Below, piece by piece: positions 56,724 through 64,000 of a stretch of DNA of 64,000 nt. The notes beneath the pieces were generated by a model. It ran no database searches. It saw nothing but the letters and a program-made list of their open reading frames with translations, and was not told the origin of the DNA. The stretch covers positions 62,001 through 126,000 of the forward strand of contig JAKFVL010000006.1 in assembly GCA_021732215.1 (NCBI GenBank), given 5' to 3'. How positions within the stretch are numbered: the first letter of the stretch is position 1; each line of letters begins with the position of its first letter. The DNA is from Hyphomicrobiales bacterium. Its GTDB lineage: Bacteria > Pseudomonadota > Alphaproteobacteria > Rhizobiales > Xanthobacteraceae. Position numbers and translations under genes: made by a program.

Positions 56724-57659
56724 CTAAGGCTGAAGCCACTGCCCCAACAGGTGATGCGCGATCGCCACCGGATGCGGGCCGGTCATGCCGTCGGGATGCT
56801 CGCGCTTGAGCATCAATGCCGCTTCGTCGCGGCTGAACCAGCGTGCATCCTCAAGCTCCATGCGATCCACCACGATGTCATCGGTGGTTGCAACAGCCGT
56901 GCAGCCGATCATCAACGAGGAGGGGTAGGGCCAAGGCTGGGCGAGATAATATCCGACGTCGCTGCAGACGATTCCGGATTCTTCAAAAATCTCGCGGCGG
57001 ACGGCATCCTCGATGGTCTCGGCCACTTCGACGAAACCGGCGAGACACGACCACATGCCGGGCGGAAATTGCTTCTGGCGGCCGAGCAGGCACTTGTCGC
57101 CCTTGGTCACCAGCATGATGACGACCGGATCGGTGCGCGGAAAATGCTCGGTCTTGCAGTTCGGGCAGTCGCGCTTCCAGCCGCCGGTGCTCATCGCCGA
57201 GCGCGTGCCGCAATTGCAGCAGAAGCCGTTGCGCTGGTGCCAGCTCACCAGCGATTTCGCCATCGCGATCGTGGACAGTTCATTCGGCGGCAGCGCGCCC
57301 TGTGTGATCTGCCCGCGCAGGTCGCCGACCACCACGTCGTTGCGGCCGATCAGTTTCTCGACAGCCGCGGCCGGGATGCCCATGCCGAACACCGCCGCGC
57401 CATCGCGCAGGCCGAGAAAAATCGTGCCGGGATTGGCGCCATATCCGCGCGCCTCGTCGAGCGTCAGGCACGCGCGCGGTCCGTCCGTATCCTGCTTCAC
57501 CAGAATGGAATCGCGATAGACCACGTAGGCCCGCGCATTGCGGTGAGTTTCCAGCGCGAACAGCTTTTCATTGTCCTCGCGCAGATGCGCTGCGCGGTCG
57601 ATGGGATTGCTGACGAAACCGGGCTGGCCGAGCGGGAACGGTTTTGCTGTTGTTGTCAT
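56724..57659 (-). CDS. nudC: NAD(+)/NADH diphosphatase NudC
   Basis: 311 aa from the ATG at 57659; upstream codons to 57725 come from spacer sequence. The zinc-ribbon Cys set is CCNCGTRSAMSTGGWKRDCPNC; the Nudix box is GFVEVAETIEDAVRREIFEESGI. The SQPWPYPSS-like motif (AQPWPYPSSLMIGC) marks NADH pyrophosphatases. It splits NAD(H), and NudC enzymes also remove NAD caps from RNA. The N-terminal domain matches the long alphaproteobacterial form. Confidence 0.95.
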   Translation of the reverse strand: MTTTAKPFPLGQPGFVSNPIDRAAHLREDNEKLFALETHRNARAYVVYRDSILVKQDTDGPRACLTLDEARGYGANPGTIFLGLRDGAAVFGMGIPAAAVEKLIGRNDVVVGDLRGQITQGALPPNELSTIAMAKSLVSWHQRNGFCCNCGTRSAMSTGGWKRDCPNCKTEHFPRTDPVVIMLVTKGDKCLLGRQKQFPPGMWSCLAGFVEVAETIEDAVRREIFEESGIVCSDVGYYLAQPWPYPSSLMIGCTAVATTDDIVVDRMELEDARWFSRDEAALMLKREHPDGMTGPHPVAIAHHLLGQWLQP

Positions 57660-57693
57660 GCGATCAACTCGAGTTTCGATCTGCGTTTCTTTT

Positions 57694-57742
57694 GGGCATG
57701 ATCCGGTCCGAAAACCGGTTTCCACTTTTCGGGATCATGCCC
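57694..57742. repeat. Palindromic repeat family E, copy 2
   Basis: GGGCATGATCC at 57694-57704 pairs perfectly with GGATCATGCCC at 57732-57742; the core CCGAAAACCGGTTTCCACTT matches the copy at 15305. The TGA stop of the HIT gene (57735-57737) and the GCA before it lie inside the right arm. Confidence 0.88.
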
Positions 57743-58154
57743 CAATCCAGATTTTCCGGCGTAGCGCCGCGATAAAATTCTTCACTTCTTCCGGGTCGTG
57801 TTCGACCGCAGGCACGACGCCCCACACCGGGCGCGGCCACGCGGCATCGGTCTTTCGGCGGGCGATGATGTGCATGTGGAGCTGCGGCACCATATTGCCG
57901 AGGGCTGCGATGTTCAGCTTGTCCGGCTTGGTGATCTCTTTCAGCGCGCGAGCGACCCGCGTCGTCTCTGTCATCAGTTGCGCCTGCTCGACCTCGTCCA
58001 GATCGGTGATGTCTACGGCGTCGGCCCGGCGCGGCACCAGCAGCAGCCAGGGGTAATTGGCGTCCTTGATGACGAGCACGCGCGACAATGGCAGATCGCC
58101 AATGTCGATGGTGTCTCTGGCGAGTTGGGGGTGCAGCGACCAGGTGGAAGGCAT
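57735..58154 (-). CDS. HIT family protein
   Basis: 139 aa from the ATG at 58154; the frame extends to 58328, but upstream residues are basic and unlike the family. The histidine triad region is NMVPQLHMHIIARR (H-x-H-x core) and the fold begins DLPLSRVLVIKDANYPWLLLVPRR. The standard fourth His-motif residues read HMHII. HIT proteins hydrolyse nucleoside phosphoramidates or dinucleotides. The last codons and stop are provided by a palindromic repeat. Confidence 0.9.
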   Translation of the reverse strand: MPSTWSLHPQLARDTIDIGDLPLSRVLVIKDANYPWLLLVPRRADAVDITDLDEVEQAQLMTETTRVARALKEITKPDKLNIAALGNMVPQLHMHIIARRKTDAAWPRPVWGVVPAVEHDPEEVKNFIAALRRKIWIGA

Positions 58155-58336
58155 GGTAATCTTTTGTTGAAAAACCGGGCGCAAGGCAAGCTGTGCTGCA
58201 CAAGATGGCAGATCGGACGACAGGGGTCTTTCGTGCTGTTTTCCTGACTGTTTTTTGCCGTGTTCCGCGGTTCTGACGCGGGTTTCGGCACTCCGGCGCG
58301 GCTTGCTTTCCGCAAGTATTCGGACCAAATAGAGGG

Positions 58337-58434
58337 TGGGAGATTGGCAGTGGACGAGCCACTCGCCAACCGGGTCAGGTCCGGAAGGAAGCAGCCCTAA
58401 CGAGATCCGGGTCGGGTCGCTTGTCAGTCTCCTA
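58337..58434 (+). ncRNA. ffs: Signal recognition particle RNA (4.5S)
   Basis: About 98 nt. The ends GGGAGA and TCTCCT pair, and the conserved domain IV tip GTCCGGAAGGAAGCAG lies in the middle (58378-58395), flanked by complementary CGGGTCAGGT and GATCCGGGTCGG sides. The position just upstream of dnaX is common in alphaproteobacteria. It guides Ffh-bound nascent membrane proteins to FtsY. Confidence 0.9.
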
Positions 58435-58452
58435 CTTTGATTTTACGCGCCC

Positions 58453-58617
58453 TGGTGCCGCCGATCTGAAGTTCCTGCACCATCGACGCGAATTCAGAAA
58501 CAGGAACTTGAGATCGAAAGCGGCACCAGAATCATAGGCTTGCTAGTGCCGTTTAGTTTTCGAAGTTTGTGTGAGTGGCTGCCTCAATGATTCACAAACT
58601 TCGAAAACTCGGCACTA
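58453..58617 (+). repeat. Two-hairpin composite repeat family F, copy 2 (between ffs and dnaX)
   Basis: F2 arms at 58463-58477 and 58501-58515 (one mismatch), spacer ATCATAGGCTTGCTAGT, then F1 arms at 58556-58571 and 58593-58608 (perfect 16 bp, 21-nt loop). Order and spacer are those of the minus-strand copy at 19340-19507. The ATG of a 32-codon ORF lies in the F1 loop (58587-58589). Confidence 0.85.
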
Positions 58618-58685
58618 GATCTGCTTCGGGCCGCCGAACCGTGCCCGCTTCAAAACACATCAGATTCGGACCGCTTGATGGCTGA
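58587..58685 (+). other. Short upstream ORF overlapping the dnaX start
   Basis: ATG at 58587, TGA at 58683-58685; the stop overlaps the dnaX ATG at 58678. It starts MIHKLRKLGTRS, resembling the HPr N-terminus MSDELRKPGTS encoded by the other family F copy. A GTGAG lies upstream of the ATG. Translation is not shown; the position would permit coupling to dnaX. Confidence 0.35.
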
Positions 58686-60528
58686 TGCTGGACATTCCGG
58701 ACCGGATCATCAGGGCGGGTTCGACATCGGCCTGGATCTGGGTGAGCCCGCGCCGCCGCCGAAAAACTATCGCGTGCTGGCGCGCAAATACCGCCCCTCG
58801 GGTTTCGACGATCTGATCGGTCAGGATGCGATGGTCCGTACCGTCTCGAATGCTTTCGAGACTGGGCGCGTTCCGCAGGCGTGGATTCTCACCGGTATCC
58901 GCGGCGTCGGCAAAACCACCACCGCACGCATTCTCGCTCGCGCACTGAACTACGAACTGCCCGACGGTTCGGTCAAAGGCCCGACCATTCATATGCCGGC
59001 CATCGGCGTGCATTGTCAGGCGATCATGGAAAGCCGGCACATCGATGTGCTGGAAATGGACGCGGCCTCGCACACCGGCATTGACGATGTGCGTCAGATC
59101 ACCGACGGCGTGCGCTATGCGCCGTCCAGTGCCCGCTACAAGGTCTATATCATCGACGAAGTTCACATGCTGTCGGAGAAGGCGTTCAACGCCTTTCTCA
59201 AGACGCTTGAAGAACCGCCGGAGCACGCCAAGTTTGTATTCGCGACTACCGAAATCCGGCAGGTGCCGGTGACGGTGTTGTCGCGCTGCCAGCGTTTTGA
59301 TTTGCGGCGGGTGGATGCGGACGTGCTGATGGCGCATCTCGCAGGCATCGCGGCCAAGGAGAACGTGAAGGCCGAATCCGAAGCGCTCGGGCTGATCGCG
59401 CGCGCCGCGGAAGGCTCGGTACGCGATTCGCTGTCGCTGTTCGATCAGGCGATCGCGCATGCGGCGGGCGAGGTGAAAGCCGACGACGTGCGGCAGATGC
59501 TCGGTCTCGCCGACCGCACCCGCGTGATGGATTTGTTCGAGTCGCTCGCGTCAGGGGACATCGCCGGTGCGTTCAAGGAGTTCCGCGATCAATACGACAC
59601 CGGCGCCGATCCGGTGGTGGTGCTGAGCGACCTTGCCGAGTTCGTGAACTTCATCACCCGCGTCAAGGTCGTACCCGCGACCGCTGATAACGTCTCGCTC
59701 GGCGAGACCGAACGCCTGCGCGGGCGCGAGTTCGCGGCCAAACTGTCGATGCGGGTGCTGTCGCGGATGTGGCAGATGCTTTTGAAGGGCATCGCCGAGG
59801 TGCAGGCGGCAACGCGGCCGCAGGCCGCAGCCGAAATGGTGCTGGTGCGCATCGCCTACGTTTCCGATCTGCCGACGCCCGATGAAGCGATCAGAATGAT
59901 CGATCAGGGCGGCGGCGCATCGCCGGTGATGAACGGCGGCGGGTCGCGGCCGGCTTTGCCTCCGTCAGGGCCGGCGCTGTCCGCCGTGCCGCAGGCCCCG
60001 CGCGCGATGGCGCAGCGTTCCGGAGGCGAAGCACCGGCGCGGGCGCCGCTTGTTGCGCCCGAGGCCAATTCAACGCCGGCGAAGGAAACTGTCGCGCATC
60101 GGCGACTCGACGACTATCCGGCGATCGTGGCGCTGGCTGCCGAAAAGCGCGACCTGCAGATCAAGGCCGCGCTCGAAGCGGACATGCGGCTGGTGCGGAT
60201 GGAAGACGGCCGTCTCGAAGTGGCGCTGGAGCGAAGTGCCGTGCGCACGCTGGTCAACGAGCTGTCGCGCAAACTCGAGCAATGGACCGGGCGGCGCTGG
60301 ACTGTGATCGTTTCCAACGAGCAAGGTGCTCCGACCTTGCGCGCGCAGGCACAGGAAGAAAAAGAGCAGCTGTCGCGCGGTATCCACGATGATCCGCGGA
60401 TCAAGGCGGTGATGGCGCGCTTCCCCGGGGCGCAGGTGGTCGACGTGCGCAAGCTCGCGCCCGAACCTCCGTCGGACGATGCGTCCAGCGACATGCCGCC
60501 CGACGATTTCGACAGCGACGACCGCTAA
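58678..60528 (+). CDS. dnaX: DNA polymerase III subunits gamma/tau
   Basis: 616 aa from the ATG at 58678 (a TTG directly precedes). Walker A is GIRGVGKTTTARILA, Walker B YIIDEVHMLS, sensor ATTEIRQVP, SRC motif VLSRCQRFDLRR. The zinc-binding Cys cluster of E. coli DnaX is mostly lost: only one Cys remains in IGVHCQAIMESRH. The Pro/Ala-rich linker (about 420-475) and a C-terminal tau domain follow. It is the clamp-loader ATPase and links the polymerase cores. First of dnaX-ybaB-recR. Confidence 0.96.
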   Translation: MADAGHSGPDHQGGFDIGLDLGEPAPPPKNYRVLARKYRPSGFDDLIGQDAMVRTVSNAFETGRVPQAWILTGIRGVGKTTTARILARALNYELPDGSVKGPTIHMPAIGVHCQAIMESRHIDVLEMDAASHTGIDDVRQITDGVRYAPSSARYKVYIIDEVHMLSEKAFNAFLKTLEEPPEHAKFVFATTEIRQVPVTVLSRCQRFDLRRVDADVLMAHLAGIAAKENVKAESEALGLIARAAEGSVRDSLSLFDQAIAHAAGEVKADDVRQMLGLADRTRVMDLFESLASGDIAGAFKEFRDQYDTGADPVVVLSDLAEFVNFITRVKVVPATADNVSLGETERLRGREFAAKLSMRVLSRMWQMLLKGIAEVQAATRPQAAAEMVLVRIAYVSDLPTPDEAIRMIDQGGGASPVMNGGGSRPALPPSGPALSAVPQAPRAMAQRSGGEAPARAPLVAPEANSTPAKETVAHRRLDDYPAIVALAAEKRDLQIKAALEADMRLVRMEDGRLEVALERSAVRTLVNELSRKLEQWTGRRWTVIVSNEQGAPTLRAQAQEEKEQLSRGIHDDPRIKAVMARFPGAQVVDVRKLAPEPPSDDASSDMPPDDFDSDDR

Positions 60529-60553
60529 CCCAAATCCTAAAAGGACATTCCGG

Positions 60554-60874
60554 ATGGCTGATTTTCTCGGCATGATGAAGCAGGCGGCGCAGCTGCAATC
60601 GAAGATGAAGGAGATGCAGGACCAGCTCGATCACATCGAGGTGGAAGGCATTTCCGGCGGCGGCCTCGTCAACGTGCGCATGACCGCGAAGATGGAAGTG
60701 AAAGCCGTCAAGATCGATCCGTCTCTGATCAAACCGGACGAAGCCGAAATTCTCGAAGATTTGCTCGTGACGGCGATGGGCGACGCGCGGCGCAAGGCGG
60801 AAGCGGCGATGCAGCAGAAGATGCAGGAGCTGACCGGCGGGCTGTCGCTGCCGCCGGGACTGGGATTTTCTTGA
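60554..60874 (+). CDS. ybaB: Nucleoid-associated protein YbaB/EbfC
   Basis: 106 aa from the ATG at 60554 (AAGGAC upstream), 25 bp after the dnaX stop. MADFLGMMKQAAQLQSKMKEMQDQL then GGGLVNVRMTAKMEVKAVKIDP, with a DARRKAEAAMQQKMQELTGGLSLPPG end. It forms dimers that bind DNA. It sits in the conserved dnaX-ybaB-recR block. Confidence 0.95.
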   Translation: MADFLGMMKQAAQLQSKMKEMQDQLDHIEVEGISGGGLVNVRMTAKMEVKAVKIDPSLIKPDEAEILEDLLVTAMGDARRKAEAAMQQKMQELTGGLSLPPGLGFS

Positions 60875-60876
60875 TC

Positions 60877-60991
60877 GTCATTGCGAGCCGCCGGGTCTCG
60901 CCTCTGGCGAGCCCGATGACGGGCTACGCGAAGCAATCCAGACCGATAGTCAAGGGCTGGATTGCTTCGTCGCCTTGCTCCTCGCAGTGAC
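60877..60991. repeat. Palindromic repeat family C, copy 3 (with extra hairpin)
   Basis: GTCATTGCGAG at the left, CTCGCAGTGAC at the right; inside are GAAGCAATCCA / TGGATTGCTTC plus an extra hairpin CGGGTCTCGCCTCTGGCGAG followed by CCCGATGACGGGC. It separates ybaB and recR, leaving only about 20 bp for recR initiation. Confidence 0.8.
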
Positions 60992-61012
60992 AAGTGTATA
61001 GAGCTTTATCTG

Positions 61013-61618
61013 ATGTCATCTTCCGTCGCCGGCCCTGAAATCGAGCGGCTGATCCAGTTGCTGGCGCGCTTGCCGGGCCTGGGTCCGCGCTCGGCGCGCC
61101 GCGCGGCGCTGCATCTGATCAAGAAGCGCGATGCGCTGATGATGCCGCTGTCGGCTGCGCTTGACGTCGCGATCGAGAAAATCGAGGTCTGCAAGACCTG
61201 CGGCAACATCGATACGCAGAATCCCTGCACGGTCTGTATCGATCCGCGGCGCGATTCGGCGATCCTTGTTGTTGTCGCCGATGTGGCCGATCTATGGGCG
61301 CTTGAACGCGCTCGCGCAACAAACGGACGTTACCACGTTCTCGGTGCAACGCTGTCGCCGCTCGACGGTGTCGGGCCGGATGATCTCACCATCGAGGCGC
61401 TGGTGGCGCGGGCACACGACGAGAAGGTGACTGAGATCGTTCTCGCGCTCAACGCCACCGTCGACGGGCAAACCACGGCGCACTACATCACCGACTTGCT
61501 GCAAGATGCCAGCGTGCGTGTCACGCGGCTGGCGCATGGTGTGCCTGTCGGGGGAGAGCTGGACTATCTCGACGAGGGTACGCTATCGGCGGCGATGCGG
61601 CAGCGGACACTGTTTTGA
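61013..61618 (+). CDS. recR: Recombination mediator protein RecR
   Basis: 201 aa from the ATG at 61013. N-terminal HhH ([20 protein letters not shown]), the four-Cys zinc finger [16 protein letters not shown], then a Toprim domain ([32 protein letters not shown]) and the Walker-B-like C-terminus ([21 protein letters not shown]). It helps RecF or RecO load RecA at gaps. Follows a repeat rather than joining ybaB directly. Confidence 0.96.
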   Translation: MSSSVAGPEIERLIQLLARLPGLGPRSARRAALHLIKKRDALMMPLSAALDVAIEKIEVCKTCGNIDTQNPCTVCIDPRRDSAILVVVADVADLWALERARATNGRYHVLGATLSPLDGVGPDDLTIEALVARAHDEKVTEIVLALNATVDGQTTAHYITDLLQDASVRVTRLAHGVPVGGELDYLDEGTLSAAMRQRTLF

Positions 61619-61624
61619 AACGGT

Positions 61625-62026
61625 ATGAGACGATCGACAATGCGAGTAAAATCTATGTGGGCGGCGCTTGCCGCGATCTATCTGGGTGTCGGACTATCCA
61701 CCGATGCATCCGCTCAGCAGGCCATCAAAACGGGCGATACGCTGACCGGAGAATTGCGTGCGCTGCGCAGCGGCTCGAAGCGCAAGCGCGTCATCACCTA
61801 TCAGATCAAGAGCGAGCCCAAGAAGCTGCCGGGTGGCGATGGACTCTGTAATCTGGAAACCGGTCCGGAAACGTTTCAACTGGTGACCCATGGCGACAGC
61901 GAAGCCAAGGCGCTGAAGGCTTTCGTCGGCAAGACCATCAAGGTGAAGGTCAACTCGGTCGCCTGCTCGCAAGCTGCGGGTCAGCTCAGCGATGCGATTG
62001 TGTCGCAGTGGAGTGTCGTGAACTAA
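61625..62026 (+). CDS. Exported hypothetical protein (133 aa)
   Basis: 133 aa from the ATG at 61625, or 128 from 61640. Signal peptide MRVKSMWAALAAIYLGVGLSTDASAQ. The mature part is small and beta-rich with two Cys (DGLCNLETGPETF, NSVACSQAAG), no named domain. It follows recR by 6 bp. Its TAA overlaps the ampG stop in CTAA (62023-62026). Confidence 0.75.
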   Translation: MRRSTMRVKSMWAALAAIYLGVGLSTDASAQQAIKTGDTLTGELRALRSGSKRKRVITYQIKSEPKKLPGGDGLCNLETGPETFQLVTHGDSEAKALKAFVGKTIKVKVNSVACSQAAGQLSDAIVSQWSVVN

Positions 62027-63390
62027 CCAGCAGCGCGTCTCAACTCCGCGAAATGCCCGCGATGCTGCAGCCAAGCCAGCAGCATCAGGCTTGGAATCGC
62101 CACGAGCACGCTCAGGATGAAGAACAGCGGCCAGCCGGTGGCTTGCGCGACGAAGCCGGCCCCTGACGACAGGTAAGTTCTGCCGATGGCCGCGAAGGCC
62201 GTGAGCAGCGCGTACTGCGTGGCGGTATGAAGCGGGCTCTGGCACAGCGACGACAGATACGCGACGAAGATCACCGTGCCGATGGCGCCGGTGAAATTTT
62301 CCACGGTGATCGCCAGCGCCAGCGCCCATTGATTGACGCCGACAAACGCCAGCCACGCGAACGCGAGATTCGAGACCGCTTGCAGGATTCCGCCGGTCCA
62401 CAGGCAGGCTTCCAGCGACCATGCGCGGGCGAGAAAACCGCCGGCAAAGCCCCCGATCAGCGTGGCGGCGAGGCCCACGCCCTTCACGATCGCGGCATAG
62501 TCGTTGCGTGTGAAGCCGAGGTCGATGACGAACGGCGCGGTCATGGTGCCGGAGAATGCATCGGTGAACTTGTAGAAGATCACGAAGGCCAGGATCGCCA
62601 TGACGTCCTTGCGCGTGAGGAATTCCGTGAATGCGCCGACCGCGGCATTGACGACGCGGGTGAAGCTGCTTTCGCCGCGCGTCGCTTCCGCCGCTTGCTT
62701 CGATTGCTCCGGTTCGGTCGCAAGCAATGCAGCCGCGGTGCCCAGCAGCACCATTGCTGCCATCACGAGGTAGCCCCACGTCCAGGCGTTAGGCTTCGCC
62801 GAACCCCACGCCTCAAAACCGCTGACCAGAAACAGCACACCCGCGGTCGAGATCAGCAGGCCGACGCGATAGGCGGCGACATAAGCGGCCATGCCGGCGG
62901 CCTGCTCGTTCTCGGAGAGGCTCTCGACGCGAAACGCATCGACCACGATATCCTGCGTCGCCGAAGCAGCCGCCACCAGCAGCGCGCCAAGCGCTACATA
63001 GAACGGCGAGCGCGCGGGATCAGTGAAGGCGAGCAGTACAATCGCCGCGATCAGCAGCAGTTGCGCGAACACCAGCCAGCCGCGGCGGCGGCCGAATGCG
63101 CGCGTCAGCAGCGGCACGTTGAGCGCATCGGCCAGCGGCGCCCAGAGAAACTTCAGCGTGTAGGGCGTGCCGACCAGGGCGAACAGCCCGATGGTGCCGA
63201 GATCGACGCCGGACTCGCGCATCCACACCAGCAGCGTCGAGCCGGACAGCGCCAGCGGCAGGCCGGACGAAAAGCCGAGGAACAGCACGATCAGCACGCG
63301 CGGCTGCAGATACACCGCCATCGCCTCGCGCCACGATGCGCGGGCGGCAGATTTGTCTTGCGGCGTCGTTGTAGCGTCGGGAGTGGTCAT
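62023..63390 (-). CDS. ampG: AmpG-family MFS muropeptide permease
   Basis: 455 aa with 12-14 predicted helices. The start FLGFSSGLPLALSGSTLLVWMRESGVDL and PYTLKFLWAPLAD, with RRRGWLVFAQ and SATQDIVVDAFRVE, are diagnostic of AmpG. It imports GlcNAc-anhMurNAc peptides for cell-wall recycling and is needed for AmpC induction in species that have ampC; no ampC is visible here. The stop overlaps the preceding plus-strand gene. Confidence 0.92.
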   Translation of the reverse strand: MTTPDATTTPQDKSAARASWREAMAVYLQPRVLIVLFLGFSSGLPLALSGSTLLVWMRESGVDLGTIGLFALVGTPYTLKFLWAPLADALNVPLLTRAFGRRRGWLVFAQLLLIAAIVLLAFTDPARSPFYVALGALLVAAASATQDIVVDAFRVESLSENEQAAGMAAYVAAYRVGLLISTAGVLFLVSGFEAWGSAKPNAWTWGYLVMAAMVLLGTAAALLATEPEQSKQAAEATRGESSFTRVVNAAVGAFTEFLTRKDVMAILAFVIFYKFTDAFSGTMTAPFVIDLGFTRNDYAAIVKGVGLAATLIGGFAGGFLARAWSLEACLWTGGILQAVSNLAFAWLAFVGVNQWALALAITVENFTGAIGTVIFVAYLSSLCQSPLHTATQYALLTAFAAIGRTYLSSGAGFVAQATGWPLFFILSVLVAIPSLMLLAWLQHRGHFAELRRAAG

Positions 63391-63435
63391 GGCCGCGTTG
63401 GTAGCAGATTCGGAGCGTGCCAGACGAAAGAGGTG

Positions 63436-64000
63436 CTATTCCCCCGCCTGCATCTTGCGGGCGAATTGCGGCGGGAACAGCTCGGTCGCGGGCGCGGCCT
63501 TTCCGCGCGGCGCATTCGCAAGGACTTCGGCAGGGGCTTCCGCGACATCGAAATCGAGCTCCTCGATCTTTGCCGCGCGCTTGCCGATCTTGCCGACCGA
63601 GATCAGCACCTGGCGCACATCCTCGTTGACCTGCTCGAAATGGCGTCCGAGCTTGCTGACGCGATCGCGCAATAGCTCGATGTCGCCCATCATGTTCATG
63701 ACTTCGGTGCGCACCTGATCGGCCGCATCGCGCATCCGCGCGTCTTTCAGGATCTGCTGCATCACCTGGATCGCAAGCATCAAGAGGGAGGGCGAGACCA
63801 GCACCACACGGGCGCGATAGGCCTTCTGGATGATGTCGTCGAAACCGTCGTGAATTTCCGCGTAGACCGATTCCGACGGCACGAACATCAGCGCGGTTTC
63901 CTGCGTCTCGCCCGCGATCAGATACTTGTCAGCGATGTCGGCGATGTGCCGCGTCACGTCGAGGCGCATGCGCTGCGCCGCGGCTTTCTTCTCTTCGTCC
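63436..64000 (-). CDS. rmuC: DNA recombination protein RmuC (5' end outside window)
   Basis: 188 codons visible; the frame stays open to the right edge (upstream reads DEEKKAAAQ) so the start is missing. RLDVTRHIADIADKYLIAGETQETALMFVPSESVYAEIH is the RmuC nuclease-fold signature. The C-terminus ends with a variable tail (PAEVLANAPRGKAAPATELFPPQFARKMQAGE). RmuC limits inversions at short inverted repeats in E. coli; this genome segment is rich in those. Confidence 0.93.
   Translation of the reverse strand, partial: DEEKKAAAQRMRLDVTRHIADIADKYLIAGETQETALMFVPSESVYAEIHDGFDDIIQKAYRARVVLVSPSLLMLAIQVMQQILKDARMRDAADQVRTEVMNMMGDIELLRDRVSKLGRHFEQVNEDVRQVLISVGKIGKRAAKIEELDFDVAEAPAEVLANAPRGKAAPATELFPPQFARKMQAGE

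Noticed and set aside
58678-60528. Programmed frameshift in dnaX giving a gamma subunit
   Set aside because: No A-rich slippery run with a downstream stop in the -1 frame was visible in the linker.
62227-63675. 482-aa open frame opposite ampG
   Set aside because: Antisense shadow; extremely Arg/Glu/Gln-rich.

Overview
The window reads as a chromosomal segment of a high-GC alphaproteobacterium, most likely Bradyrhizobiaceae/Nitrobacteraceae (Bradyrhizobium, Rhodopseudomonas, Nitrobacter, Afipia and relatives). The basis is the ChvG-ChvI-HprK-EIIA-HPr block next to pckA, the ffs-dnaX-ybaB-recR block, a Ku/LigD repair pair with its small companion gene, GC-rich codon use, and several families of palindromic intergenic repeats of the kind common in this family. 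The genus cannot be settled from the sequence alone. No tRNA, rRNA, CRISPR array, prophage or transposase gene is visible.

Layout. 1-4.7 kb: a partial methyltransferase, then a minus-strand run mscS-sfsA-map-radC. 4.9-12.7 kb: transport and envelope genes (K+/H+ antiporter, FecCD-type importer with a divergent binding protein, modABC, murein endopeptidase MepA). 13-16 kb: a PAS/GGDEF/EAL protein and a secreted cupredoxin. 16-26 kb: lepA, a DM13 protein, the HPr/EIIA/HPr kinase phosphorelay, ChvG/ChvI, a HugZ-like protein and pckA. 26.5-31 kb: an accessory-looking group of two LuxR-type regulators and a GDSL-esterase autotransporter. 31-36.5 kb: the NHEJ genes ligD, a 63-aa gene and ku, then arginase. 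36.5-41.2 kb: small and poorly characterised genes, including an untracked 42-aa ORF with its own terminator. 41-53 kb: nhaD-like antiporter, pyrE, GST, polA, an acyltransferase, ugd, hrpB and an aspartic protease. 53.6-64 kb: phosphomannomutase, Lrp regulator, PfkB kinase, nudC, HIT protein, SRP RNA, dnaX, ybaB, recR, a secreted protein, ampG and partial rmuC.

The genes are mostly housekeeping. Coherent functional sets are molybdate uptake, acid/envelope sensing coupled to a regulatory PTS and to gluconeogenesis (ChvGI-HprK-EIIA-HPr, pckA), two-protein NHEJ, and replication/recombination (dnaX-ybaB-recR, polA, rmuC, radC).

The most interesting signals are not a new enzyme system but the repeats and how they invade genes. 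A two-hairpin element of about 165 bp is present twice. In one copy the ptsH start codon sits in the hairpin loop; in the other, a short ORF with a similar start runs into the dnaX start codon. Palindromic elements also lie in frame inside polA and hrpB, and another supplies the stop codon of the HIT gene. Pol I appears to have lost the 3'-5' exonuclease catalytic residues.
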